A stretch of 15,958 nt of DNA, from NCBI GenBank assembly GCA_910577365.1, contig CAJTMU010000035.1, positions 1-15,958 of the forward strand. Direction: 5' to 3'. The first letter of the stretch is position 1. Each line of letters opens with the position of its first letter. The notes below the pieces were generated by a model, which searched no databases, was not told the DNA's origin, and saw only the letters and a list, made by a program, of their open reading frames with translations. This DNA is from an uncultured Oscillospiraceae bacterium. GTDB lineage: Bacteria; Bacillota; Clostridia; Oscillospirales; Ruminococcaceae. Below, in pieces: positions 1-6,983 of the stretch. Position numbers and translations under genes: made by a program.

Positions 1-1057
1 TGAAGCTTATAACCTTTTTCTCGCCATTCACCTCAACGCTGAACGAGTAATCCTTGCCTTCCTCAAGCCCAACAAGATTTGCCTTGTAATTGTTGGTATA
101 GCCAATCTCGTTAGTAGCTTCCAGTTTGGAATATTTGCTGGGGTCAGCATTAGGATTATTCACCATGCAAACAGTGCCGTTCTTTGTGGTTATTACTCCT
201 GTCTGATTATCTATTGAAAATTCAACATCTTCATACTTGAACGCCTCAACGATCTTTTCGTTGATATCGTTCATAAGGTCGGTTTTATCTGCCGAGGTGC
301 CGCAGGTTACATACACTGTCTTTTTGATATTGTTTGCGTAAACATCCAAAGCATATCTTTTCTGTGGCTGAAGAGAATCTATGTCAATATCCACAAATCC
401 CCTTTCCGCGCCGCAGCCCGCAACCTCTGCGCCATTAAAGGATATCTTAAGCACCGACTGAGGATCAACCTTCTGTGTTTCCTGATTGATAACCATTCCA
501 AGCCCTATATCAATATAAACATCGTCAGAGCAGGGGAATTTCTTGGGATCAGTATAAGCATTTATAGGAACACCGTTATACGTAACAGTAACAGCGTTTC
601 CGTCCTTGTCCTCAAGGATATCAAATGGCATCTGATCGTTATTGCTTCCGCCGTAAATTACGCGCCCCGCAGAGTCGGTGTTGAAAATTGATACAAGGGA
701 TTTTGCCTTTGTTTCAAGCTGCTGCGCGTAAATAGACAGGTCACCTCTGTCCTTATATGTGTTTACTGCCGCTATGATGGTCTCACGCACCAGCGCAAGA
801 TCATCCGATACCTGAAGCAGAGAGGTTTCTGCTTCGGTATAAAACTTATTTGCGGTTTTAAGATTTTCTTTATACTGCTCGGTATTGTAAAGCTGCCTTC
901 TTACGTTCAGCGCCTTAGCAGCGGAAAGGGGAGCTTCACTGGCGCGGCTGAATTCTCGCCCCGACCATATCTTCTGCATACAGTTTGTTTTCTGTGCTGC
1001 TATGCGGTTGATATTGCGGTTATACCCTCTTAAAAGTGTCTGGTTTGTAATTCTCAT
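1..1057 (-). CDS. flgL: Flagellar hook-filament junction protein FlgL (HAP3), 3' end cut off by window edge
   Basis: The reading frame is open from the ATG at 1057 to the left edge, giving 352 residues without a stop. FlgL is the second junction protein between the flagellar hook and filament; it is exported by the flagellar type III apparatus. The N-terminus begins MRITNQTLLRGYNRNINRI and continues with a long heptad-like helix, the usual flagellin/FlgL D0-D1 pattern. A GRVIYGGSNND segment near residue 140 matches the family's GRYIFGGT-type turn. The usual S-D-D-P near residue 40 is replaced by SEAP, a small divergence. The start is fixed by an AAGGGGG site that overlaps the flgK stop, 15 bases upstream. 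The rest of the gene and probably further flagellar genes lie to the left. Confidence 0.9.
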   Translation of the reverse strand, partial: MRITNQTLLRGYNRNINRIAAQKTNCMQKIWSGREFSRASEAPLSAAKALNVRRQLYNTEQYKENLKTANKFYTEAETSLLQVSDDLALVRETIIAAVNTYKDRGDLSIYAQQLETKAKSLVSIFNTDSAGRVIYGGSNNDQMPFDILEDKDGNAVTVTYNGVPINAYTDPKKFPCSDDVYIDIGLGMVINQETQKVDPQSVLKISFNGAEVAGCGAERGFVDIDIDSLQPQKRYALDVYANNIKKTVYVTCGTSADKTDLMNDINEKIVEAFKYEDVEFSIDNQTGVITTKNGTVCMVNNPNADPSKYSKLEATNEIGYTNNYKANLVGLEEGKDYSFSVEVNGEKKVISF

Positions 1058-1072
1058 TCTGCCTTAACCCCC

Positions 1073-2641
1073 TTACAGCCCGACTCTTCCGGTGCCGTTT
1101 ATCAGCTTATCCAGCATATCATCTATTGTGGTTGTAAGTCTGGAGGACGCACTGAACCACTTCTGGTAATTCAGCATATTTATACCTTCCTCATCCAGAG
1201 TTACGCCCGAAACATCGTCCCTCGCGTCCAGCAGCGTATTTACAGTAACTACCGCGCTGTCGTAACGGCTCTTTTCATACGAGATAGTCTGACCCAAACG
1301 GTTGCTTACAAAAGCAATATACTCGTAAACAGAGCCTTTGAAGTCATTTGCGTTTCCGAAAGAAAGCTTGGTATTATCAAACTGGGACAGCAGATACAAA
1401 ACATTTGTATTCTGCAAAGTAACATTGCCGTTTTCATCTGTTATTTCGCTGTATCCGTACTGATAATTCCCTGTGCCGTCCTCAAGCGTGCGGGTCTGAC
1501 CTATCATTGTGGGATCAGCCATCCAAGCCTCAGAAACATGAATATTTCCGGCAGTGATAACCACGGAATCGTTTTCGATACCGTCCAGCTGAGCCATGAA
1601 CATTGCCCTGTTCTCATAGCCAGGCTCTTCATAACCATTAGCCTTGTTAAACGTATCTGCAATAGTGCTTGCAAAAGCATTCAGCGCGCTCTTAAAATAT
1701 GCGATGCCATAGAAGCCGTTCTGATTTCCCGTCGCGTAAACGCCGTTGCCGTTTATCATATTCTGATAGCCCTTGAGTATTCCGTTTGACAGAATAAGAT
1801 CCTCGCCGCTGGAGAAATGCAGTATCGCCTCTCCGTAATCGTCATAATCTTTCATTATAATGCTGTTGGTTTTGAATTTCTCTCCGTCAAGGATTCTTAC
1901 TCCCGCCATATCAACGCTGTATGTACCGTTTGAGTTCAGCTGGAAGCTTATATTGCCATAGGTGGCAAGTTCATCAATATACATATTCAGCTCGTCATAC
2001 AGCTCGTTAGGACCGTAATCATTGGGGTAATGAAACTTCTCACGAGCTATTCTGTCGTTAAGATAATTCATCTGCTCAAGTATTCCGTTAACATATTGCA
2101 CGGTGTCCTCAAGCTCCTGAACGTAGGTTTCCTCCACCTGCTTTATCTCATTGTAATAGTCGTTGAGCGCCCTGCACAGGTTTGTTGCGGCATTACGCGC
2201 AATCGTAGCGACCTCGCGGCTGTCGGGCTTCTCTTCGGAGTAGTCCTGAAGCGAATTAAAGAACTGCTGCGTGTGGTACTGCAAGCCGTCCGACTCAAAG
2301 TTGTCAAGGATATCTTCCAGTTCGGAAAGTATCTGACCTGTCTTTTCCGTTTCTGCTTCAACTGCCACGTTCTCGCGGTATCTCTTATCAATATACGGAT
2401 CCCTCACCTGAGAAACACCATAGGCGTTTGAACCGTAGCCGTTAAGGGAAAGGCTGTTTGAGTAACTGCTCCAGCGCAGCTCTCTGTTTCCCGAAACGTA
2501 CATTGCGTACAGATCCACACGCTGCCTTGTATACCCCGGGGTATTAATATTGGCAACGTTATTTCCAACAATATCCTGGCACTTGTTTGCCATCTGCAAG
2601 GTTCTCTTCTGAACCTCAAATCCCAACATCGTAGGTCGCAT
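1073..2641 (-). CDS. flgK: Flagellar hook-associated protein FlgK (HAP1)
   Basis: This 522-residue protein is the first junction protein sitting on the flagellar hook. The N-terminus carries the rod/hook/HAP signature NNVANINTPGYTRQRVDL (about residues 27-44). The C-terminus has the matching D0 helix, with SGVTLDEEGINMLNYQKWFSAS near residues 475-495. Length is normal for FlgK, and the middle is variable as expected. An AGGAGG site lies 8 bases before the ATG, and it overlaps the end of flgN (stop 11 bases upstream). flgL follows after 15 bases, so translation is tightly coupled. FlgN encoded just upstream is the known chaperone for FlgK and FlgL in well-studied species, so the gene order places the chaperone with its clients. 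Confidence 0.97.
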   Translation of the reverse strand: MRPTMLGFEVQKRTLQMANKCQDIVGNNVANINTPGYTRQRVDLYAMYVSGNRELRWSSYSNSLSLNGYGSNAYGVSQVRDPYIDKRYRENVAVEAETEKTGQILSELEDILDNFESDGLQYHTQQFFNSLQDYSEEKPDSREVATIARNAATNLCRALNDYYNEIKQVEETYVQELEDTVQYVNGILEQMNYLNDRIAREKFHYPNDYGPNELYDELNMYIDELATYGNISFQLNSNGTYSVDMAGVRILDGEKFKTNSIIMKDYDDYGEAILHFSSGEDLILSNGILKGYQNMINGNGVYATGNQNGFYGIAYFKSALNAFASTIADTFNKANGYEEPGYENRAMFMAQLDGIENDSVVITAGNIHVSEAWMADPTMIGQTRTLEDGTGNYQYGYSEITDENGNVTLQNTNVLYLLSQFDNTKLSFGNANDFKGSVYEYIAFVSNRLGQTISYEKSRYDSAVVTVNTLLDARDDVSGVTLDEEGINMLNYQKWFSASSRLTTTIDDMLDKLINGTGRVGL

Positions 2642-2652
2642 TTTCCGTCCTC

Positions 2653-3135
2653 CTAAATCTGCCTGATAACTTGTGCGGACGATACTCCGCCATAAACCTT
2701 GGACGCGCTTTTGTCATAGGTTTCCGGCTTTTCAAGTATACCCGCCTGCTTAACGAACTCCCGCTGATTATCCAGCTTTCTCTTTACGATATCGTTCGTT
2801 TCTACGTTGATCTCCTTGATATTCTCAAGCAGCTCCGTAAGTTGATTTATTAGCAAATTCATCTTTGCCTTATAACCCTCGGGTGCCTCTTCGGCAATCT
2901 CCGTGAGTTTTCTGCCCTGCAATCCAAGCCCCCTGAAAAGTTCCTCCCTCTTTTCCTCAAGAGATTTGCTTTTCATGAGAAAAGCCTGCTCCTTGTTAAG
3001 CGACTCAGTAAGCCACTCAAGATCGTCCGTCATAATTTTGGTACGCTTTTTCATCAGAAAAACCAGAAGTTCTCTGTAAAAATCCACATCTATTTCCAGA
3101 CACCTTGTCACTGCATTGATTACTTTTTCATTCAT
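2653..3135 (-). CDS. flgN: FlgN-family export chaperone
   Basis: This is a 160-residue, largely helical, charged protein with no membrane segment. It resembles the FlgN family: an N-terminal helix followed by heptad-rich stretches (about residues 20-60 and 85-130) and a flexible C-terminus. FlgN binds the C-termini of FlgK and FlgL and delivers them to the flagellar export gate; its position directly before flgK and flgL supports that role. I take the ATG at 3135, since the GGGGTGAT sequence ending the flgM gene sits at a workable distance. An in-frame GTG at 3138 just before it would add one residue. The gene starts 4 bases after the flgM stop. Sequence conservation in this family is low, so the call rests on length, helicity and context. 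Confidence 0.85.
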   Translation of the reverse strand: MNEKVINAVTRCLEIDVDFYRELLVFLMKKRTKIMTDDLEWLTESLNKEQAFLMKSKSLEEKREELFRGLGLQGRKLTEIAEEAPEGYKAKMNLLINQLTELLENIKEINVETNDIVKRKLDNQREFVKQAGILEKPETYDKSASKVYGGVSSAQVIRQI

Positions 3136-3139
3136 CACA

Positions 3140-3412
3140 TCACCCCATCAAGATATAGCCCGCAAGCTCTGCAGGGTCAACACCTTCCTCCGCGAAGCGC
3201 TGCGCATCGAGCAGCTCCTGCGGCGTGGCGTCCGCCTTTATATCCTGAGAGATTCCGCTTCTTGCCGCTGTAAGTGCGTCGGCAAAGCCGAATTCGATTC
3301 TGTCTGTTCTGTCTGTTTTTCTGGCGGAAGCAGAGGCATCAGTCTTTGTCGGAGCACTGACTTTCTGAGCGGTATATGATGTTATCGCCCCGTTGATTCT
3401 TTTGATCTCCAT
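3140..3412 (-). CDS. flgM: FlgM-like anti-sigma-28 factor
   Basis: This small protein of 90 residues heads the flgN-flgK-flgL operon. FlgM binds the flagellar sigma factor (FliA/SigD) and holds back late genes until the hook is finished. The expected pattern is visible though weak: an N-terminal MEIKRINGAI segment, a disordered, polar Ser/Thr/Lys/Asp stretch (about 20-38), then a helical half with DRIEFGFADALTAARSGI and a terminal VDPAELAGYIL, comparable to the family's closing vd...iA..ll motif. The start ATG has an AAGGAGG site 8 bases upstream. The SigD-type promoter upstream gives the usual feedback loop. Low sequence identity means the call leans on position, size and the C-terminal pattern. 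Confidence 0.75.
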   Translation of the reverse strand: MEIKRINGAITSYTAQKVSAPTKTDASASARKTDRTDRIEFGFADALTAARSGISQDIKADATPQELLDAQRFAEEGVDPAELAGYILMG

Positions 3413-3473
3413 AATATTGCCTCCTTATTTACAATTTTTCCCGATATTCATTCGATAATAAACTCTATATATT

Positions 3474-3500
3474 ATATCGTCAGACATATCAAAAACTTTA
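3474..3500 (-). promoter_or_regulatory. Sigma-28 (SigD/FliA) type promoter of the flgM operon
   Basis: On the minus strand TAAAGTTT (3500-3493) is followed, 15 bases after TAAA, by GACGATAT (3481-3474). The flagellar sigma consensus is TAAA-N15-GCCGATAA, so the -35 core is exact and the -10 differs at two positions. The start of transcription would lie near 3467, leaving a leader of about 55 bases before flgM, with the AAGGAGG site in it. Confidence 0.8.
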
Positions 3501-3584
3501 GCATTTTCGATGATTTTTTTATAATAACTTGAATTTGCGGCGATATAAAGCTATTTGACCGCCTTTGTTCAAAATCAAATTTGC

Positions 3585-3613
3585 AAAAAAAATGCGCTCC
3601 TCAAAGGAGCGCA
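3585..3613 (-). terminator. Rho-independent terminator of the downstream pilin gene
   Basis: A perfect 9-bp stem (3593-3601 with 3605-3613) with loop CAA is followed, on the minus strand, by eight consecutive T (3592-3585). It lies 10 bases after the stop of the prepilin gene and separates the pilus genes from the flagellar promoter. Confidence 0.95.
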
Positions 3614-3622
3614 CTCAAAATA

Positions 3623-4390
3623 TTAAACGCCAGCAGCAAGTCCCTTGTCGACTCCCATAAAGAAAGTTCCCTCATTTCCCAAAGGAGTTAAAATATCGTT
3701 GACGCTGTATTTCGCACTGGAGCATACACCGCATATACTTCCGTTAGACAGCCTGTTGATACTTTCAAATGTCAAGTTATTAACACGATATGCGGTCTTA
3801 TCACCTGTAAGCTCAATAAAGGAATGCGGCGAATAGTATGCGGAATGCACTTTCACAGGAGCTGCCGAAGGTTTTGTCCCAGCACCCGAAAAAGTAACAA
3901 GCGCATAATAATATCCATCCACATTTGATGCCATCAGTGTATCAAAATCATTCATCAGCAGTTCATCAAATTTTGTTTTGCAGCTTGTGGAAGTATCCGC
4001 CAGCATACTCTCTACCGACTTGAAAGCCTGAACATATTGAATTTGATTTTTTTCAATAAACATTCGTATGACAGTCGCCTTATTTACGGGGTAGTTTCCG
4101 TTCAGTTCCCGTACATACTTGATAATCAAATCTTCGGGCCAGATGGTTTCATTCTCTTTAGCGATTTCCAGCGACAAATCCGCCTCATATTTCATATATT
4201 TTGTAAAGGAATATTGAACTGTTGAATAGAAATCTCGCGCGGCAATATTAGCTGATTGCTTCTTTTCCCTTTCAGTGCCCGCATTGGAAACTATCACAGC
4301 GGTAAGCACCCCAATTATGGCTATCACCACAACAAGCTCTATCATAGTAAAGCCCTTTTTTGTTTTAAGCCGCTGTAAATAACATATCAT
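3623..4390 (-). CDS. Type IV prepilin (second pilin, downstream of pilA)
   Basis: A 255-residue class III prepilin. A 13-residue positively charged leader ends KTKKG; PilD should cut before Phe14, giving a mature N-terminus FTMIELVVVIAIIGVL. Glu at mature position 5, needed for assembly and methylation, is present. The first ~25 mature residues are the hydrophobic helix that forms the pilus core, and the rest is a periplasm-type (here extracellular) globular domain. Three Cys are visible there (in TSCKTK and GSICGVCSS). A GGAGG site lies 7 bases before the ATG. I see no convincing promoter directly upstream, so it may be expressed by read-through from pilA. It is longer than PilA (207) and shares only the N-terminal helix with it, so it could be a minor pilin or an alternative major one. 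Confidence 0.9.
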   Translation of the reverse strand: MICYLQRLKTKKGFTMIELVVVIAIIGVLTAVIVSNAGTEREKKQSANIAARDFYSTVQYSFTKYMKYEADLSLEIAKENETIWPEDLIIKYVRELNGNYPVNKATVIRMFIEKNQIQYVQAFKSVESMLADTSTSCKTKFDELLMNDFDTLMASNVDGYYYALVTFSGAGTKPSAAPVKVHSAYYSPHSFIELTGDKTAYRVNNLTFESINRLSNGSICGVCSSAKYSVNDILTPLGNEGTFFMGVDKGLAAGV

Positions 4391-4490
4391 AAAAACCTCC
4401 GTTTATATAGAATGAACAGCGGAGGGTAAGCACCATCTATCGCCCCATCCGCACTGATTCCATTTTTTACACCGTTCCAAACATATTCTC

Positions 4491-4603
4491 TCACTTCAAC
4501 TTTATCCTTTGCCCATCATCAATTAGCGTAATAGGCTTTAAAATTATTGAGATGACCATAATCAGCTCCACAAGGGTAAAACCCCTTTATTTACAAGACG
4601 CAT
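4491..4603 (-). pseudogene. Remnant of a prepilin gene (frameshifted)
   Basis: The frame from 4585 to a TGA at 4491 encodes RGFTLVELIMVISII followed by LKPITLIDDGQRIKLK, an unmistakable class III prepilin cleavage site and start of the hydrophobic helix. The candidate start is an ATG at 4603 (MRLVNK), but it is out of phase: one missing base in the A-tract at 4586-4588 would join MRLVNK to RGFTLVEL. As it stands that ATG frame reaches a TGA in the GAGCTGA region at 4564-4562. After 4530 the homology stops, and another frame (about 4511-4393) reads WAKDKVEVREYVWNGVKNG and on, which could be further eroded pilin. There is no good Shine-Dalgarno site before 4603. The remnant lies between the two intact pilins. 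Confidence 0.7.
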
Positions 4604-4674
4604 AGCTTCTTTACCGTCAAAGAAACAACTCAAAAAATTGTTGGGATTCACCATTCTAAAGCCGAAAACACCTA

Positions 4675-4708
4675 TTTCCTCGGCGGAGATCACCCTCAGC
4701 CGAGGAAA
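4675..4708 (-). terminator. 3' hairpin after pilA (weak or partial terminator)
   Basis: A 10-bp perfect stem (4675-4684 with 4699-4708, TTTCCTCGGC and its complement) encloses a 14-base loop. It starts 40 bases after the pilA stop. The downstream minus-strand sequence (ATAGGTGTTTTC) is a poor U-tract, so it may only partly stop transcription, or protect the 3' end of the abundant pilA message while allowing some read-through to the second pilin. Confidence 0.55.
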
Positions 4709-4747
4709 AGATGTGTGCTAATTTAACTCAACAATATGTTCAAAGGT

Positions 4748-5371
4748 TTAGCTAAGTGCTGTTGTGAGCTGAGGAGATGTTCCTACTATTTCACCGGTAG
4801 TGAGGATACCGTCCTGAGAACCCCAAGTAAAGGTACCACTAGTAAAAGCATCATAATCTGGAATTCCAGTGGGCATTGTATCACTTGCGCTGTAAACAAC
4901 GCTATGAACCTTGCCCTCATTGAAATAAGCAGTGAAAGAAGCATTTGTAAAGGAATAATCATTCTGCATCTGCTCTTCAAGATAACCCCAAACATTAGAA
5001 TTTGTTGCGCTTGTGGGACCAGTTAAGCTAGCTGCAGAGCCTGTTCCCCAAACAGCAGCAGTGGGCGGAGTTGTAATAGTCCATGTGCCGCTTGAAATTT
5101 TCACATCCAGCTGTGCCTGAGCTGCGCCAGACGCACCCGCTGTCTTTAAAGTTGAATACCCCTTTGTATCCATGTCAGTGATCCAATTGTTAATGGAATC
5201 CTTGATCTGGGAAGCAGTGGAGTTAGCGGATGTTACTCTGGAAGAGGTAACATAACCCAGCATTGTAGGAACAAGAATTGCCGCCAGAACCGCGATAATA
5301 GCGATAACAACGATCAACTCCACGAGCGTAAAGCCCTTTTTGGCTTTTAAAGCCTGCAGTTTCTTTACCAT
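4748..5371 (-). CDS. pilA: Probable major type IV pilin PilA
   Basis: A 207-residue prepilin with leader MVKKLQALKAKKG (13 residues) and mature start FTLVELIVVIAIIAVLAAILVP; Glu5 (residue 18) is present, so it is a standard PilD substrate. The mature protein of 194 residues is rich in Ala, Ser, Thr and Gly. Its globular half contains several Trp (SINNWITDMD, GTWTITT, VWGYLEEQ) and no Cys, so it lacks the C-terminal disulfide loop of Gram-negative pilins. The AGGAGG site lies 8 bases before the ATG. Its own strong promoter, a structured leader and a 3' hairpin are what one would expect for the abundant shaft subunit; that it is the major pilin is my inference from this, not from expression data. 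Confidence 0.88.
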   Translation of the reverse strand: MVKKLQALKAKKGFTLVELIVVIAIIAVLAAILVPTMLGYVTSSRVTSANSTASQIKDSINNWITDMDTKGYSTLKTAGASGAAQAQLDVKISSGTWTITTPPTAAVWGTGSAASLTGPTSATNSNVWGYLEEQMQNDYSFTNASFTAYFNEGKVHSVVYSASDTMPTGIPDYDAFTSGTFTWGSQDGILTTGEIVGTSPQLTTALS

Positions 5372-5507
5372 TGTAAAGACCTCCTAAGAAAAAAATTTAT
5401 TATGTATAACCCCGGCGGGGTTATATCCTTGTTAAGACGGCTTGCGCCGTAAGCGGAAAATGTTCCGTATACCGAAGGTCATGTATCGGAACCCGTTTTC
5501 CTGCTGT
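5372..5507 (-). promoter_or_regulatory. Structured 5' leader of pilA (three hairpins)
   Basis: Between the predicted transcription start (about 5507-5503) and the ATG there are about 130 bases with three stems. Hairpin 1 (5455-5501) is a 6-bp stem (GGAAAA/TTTTCC), an internal loop, a 5-bp stem (TTCCG/CGGAA) and a 4-bp stem (ATAC/GTAT) with a one-base bulge. Hairpin 2 (5437-5450) is ACGGC/GCCGT, with an overlapping alternative GCTT/AAGC. Hairpin 3 (5405-5425) is a perfect 9-bp stem TATAACCCC/GGGGTTATA with a 3-base loop. The loop of hairpin 1 contains GACCT (5480-5476), complementary to AGGTC (5382-5378) overlapping the ribosome binding site. I do not find the cores of known c-di-GMP riboswitches. 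It may stabilise the message or control its translation. Confidence 0.6.
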
Positions 5508-5513
5508 GATTAT

Positions 5514-5542
5514 ACTATACCACAAGGAGATTTTTTTTACAA
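5514..5542 (-). promoter_or_regulatory. SigA-type promoter of pilA
   Basis: On the minus strand TTGTAA (5542-5537) and TATAGT (5519-5514) are 17 bases apart, with TGG directly before the -10 (extended -10). An overlapping TATAAT (5514-5509) is a better hexamer but its spacing to TTGTAA is 22. Transcription would start just before the first leader hairpin. Confidence 0.65.
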
Positions 5543-5803
5543 GTGGTTTTTCAAAAAAAACGCCCTTTGCAGACATTTTCGTGATAAATTTTAGTTATTG
5601 TTAATACTTTTTGTTTATTTCTTACAATAACTTGACATCTAATGGGTGTGTAAACGTTTTAATTTGCATAATTATGCCAATGTCAAATCATTTCCCAAAA
5701 ATCCGACTGCGGATTGGAGTTGTCCGCATCTATAATTACATTTACGCCAATAACGATACTGCTCCGGATTCCGCATAAACTCACCTGCTACGTTATTTCA
5801 AAC
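5543..5803. other. Intergenic region between pilT terminator and pilA promoter
   Basis: No established gene is visible here. The part next to the pilA promoter (5543-5670) is very AT-rich and contains a 9-bp inverted repeat AGTTATTGT/ACAATAACT (5593-5601 and 5624-5632) with a 22-base spacer, a possible regulator site. A short hairpin AATCCG-ACTG-CGGATT (5700-5715) is followed on the minus strand by TTTTT and could be a secondary terminator after pilT. A competing stem TGCGGA/TCCGCA (5708-5713, 5723-5728) overlaps it. A possible small open frame is listed separately. Confidence 0.6.
5672..5776 (-). CDS. Possible 34-residue small ORF or repeat-derived frame
   Basis: A complete frame from ATG (5776) to TAA (5672) encodes MRNPEQYRYWRKCNYRCGQL and continues QSAVGFLGNDLTLA. 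An AGGTGA sequence lies 4 bases before the ATG, which is a weak but possible ribosome binding site. The protein is basic and aromatic at the start with two Cys, has no signal peptide and resembles no family I can name. The DNA overlaps two competing short hairpins (5700-5715 and 5708-5728), so it may equally be part of an intergenic repeat or transcription terminator and not a real gene. It would be transcribed from pilB-pilT read-through. Confidence 0.25.
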   Translation of the reverse strand: MRNPEQYRYWRKCNYRCGQLQSAVGFLGNDLTLA

Positions 5804-5840
5804 AGCGCCGCAGTATCCGCATCGCGGGCACTGCGGCGCT
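5804..5840 (-). terminator. Hairpin ending the pilB-pilT unit
   Basis: A perfect 11-bp GC-rich stem (5804-5814 with 5830-5840, AGCGCCGCAGT and its complement) with a 15-base loop that can itself pair CGC with GCG. It begins 34 bases after the pilT stop. The following minus-strand sequence (GTTTGAAAT) is a weak U-tract, so termination efficiency is uncertain. Confidence 0.7.
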
Positions 5841-5873
5841 ATAAGTATTAAATACACGTTTTATTTCTCAGAT

Positions 5874-6962
5874 TTATACTCCGCCCATTTCGAGATATCT
5901 CTTATACTCATTGGGATCCTGACATCTCGTTCTTGCCACCTCATCGGTGATTTTACCCATACGCACAAGCCGCGCGAGGTCTTGGTCGAGGGTGAACATT
6001 CCGTTTTTCTTTCCGGTCGCGATAGCGGTAGGCACCTGAAAAATCTTTCCTTCGCGTATCATGGAGCGGATAGCGTCCGTTGCCGCGAGAATCTCAAGCG
6101 CCGCACAGCGCCCTTTTCCGTCCGAGGTGGGAACAAGGGTCTGTGATATAATGCCAACAATGGAGTTGGCGAGCTGTGAGCGTATCTGCCCCTGAGAATG
6201 AGGGGGATATACGTCTATGATACGGTCGATTGTTTCCGCTGCGCCCGTAGTGTGCAGTGTGGAGAATACAAGGTGTCCCGTTTCCGCCGCCGTAACCGCC
6301 GCGTTTATTGTCTCAAAGTCGCGCATCTCTCCTACGAGTATAACGTCGGGGTCTTCACGGAGAGCCGCGCGCAGCGAGCCCGCGAAAGTGTCGACGTCCT
6401 GCCCGATTTCACGCTGATTTACCATTGACTGCTTATGGGTGTGAAGATACTCGATAGGGTCTTCGACCGTGATTATATGGCAGTTCTTTTGACGGTTTAT
6501 ATGGTCTATCATAGCCGCAAGAGTGGTCGATTTACCCGAACCGGTAGGTCCAGTTACCAGAACCAGTCCGCGCGGAGCAAGCGAAAACTCACCCAGCGTA
6601 GCGGGCAGACCGAGGTCTGTCAGCGTGGGTATATCGTTTCTCAGCAAACGCAGCGCTACCGCGTGATATCCGCGCTGACGGTATACGTTGACTCTATGGC
6701 GGTATCCTGAGGTGGATACATACGAAAAGTCGGTGTCCATTCCCTTTGATATCTGCGACTTATGCTTTATGGAGGTAATCTGATTGATGATGTTTACAAT
6801 GATTGGCTCGGTGCAGTCGGGGTATCCGGGAAGCTTTTTTATCGAGCCGTGCAGACGGACGATAGGCGGCAGACCCGCCGTAAAATGGAGGTCCGAGCAG
6901 CCCAGCTGCCTTGCCTCGTCCAGTATGCGGTTGATGTCCATAATGTTATTGTTCGGTTCCAC
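5874..6962 (-). CDS. pilT: Type IV pilus retraction ATPase PilT
   Basis: A 362-residue hexameric secretion ATPase that powers pilus depolymerisation at the cytoplasmic face of the membrane. Visible motifs: Walker A GPTGSGKST (138-146), Asp box IITVEDPIEY (163-172), Walker B DPDVILVGEMRD (204-215), His box HLVFSTLHT (230-238) and, typical of PilT rather than PilB, the AIRSMIREGKI helix (297-307). It lacks the N-terminal MshEN domain and the four-Cys zinc site of PilB, and its length is normal for PilT. Translation starts at GTG 6962: an AAGGAG site sits 8 bases before it, whereas the next Met (residue 8) has none. It lies 21 bases after pilB and is surely co-transcribed. A functional PilT implies dynamic pili, able to support twitching motility or DNA uptake. 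Confidence 0.97.
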   Translation of the reverse strand: MEPNNNIMDINRILDEARQLGCSDLHFTAGLPPIVRLHGSIKKLPGYPDCTEPIIVNIINQITSIKHKSQISKGMDTDFSYVSTSGYRHRVNVYRQRGYHAVALRLLRNDIPTLTDLGLPATLGEFSLAPRGLVLVTGPTGSGKSTTLAAMIDHINRQKNCHIITVEDPIEYLHTHKQSMVNQREIGQDVDTFAGSLRAALREDPDVILVGEMRDFETINAAVTAAETGHLVFSTLHTTGAAETIDRIIDVYPPHSQGQIRSQLANSIVGIISQTLVPTSDGKGRCAALEILAATDAIRSMIREGKIFQVPTAIATGKKNGMFTLDQDLARLVRMGKITDEVARTRCQDPNEYKRYLEMGGV

Positions 6963-6983
6963 TTGTAATTCTCCTTTTTTGGG

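Noticed and set aside
4571..4597. AAGGG-TAAAAC-CCCTT followed by TTTATTT as a plus-strand terminator
   Set aside because: It is the eroded prepilin cleavage codons (KGFTL), which tend to make this palindrome, and there is no plus-strand transcript to stop.
5372..5507. c-di-GMP type I or II riboswitch in the pilA leader
   Set aside because: No recognisable GEMM core (such as the GACGCAAAG-type segment) or class II pattern could be matched; GGCGCAAGCC is only a superficial likeness and is part of a simple stem.
5632..5665. TTGACA at 5632-5637 as a plus-strand promoter
   Set aside because: A perfect -35 but no acceptable -10 at 16-18 bases and no plus-strand gene downstream.
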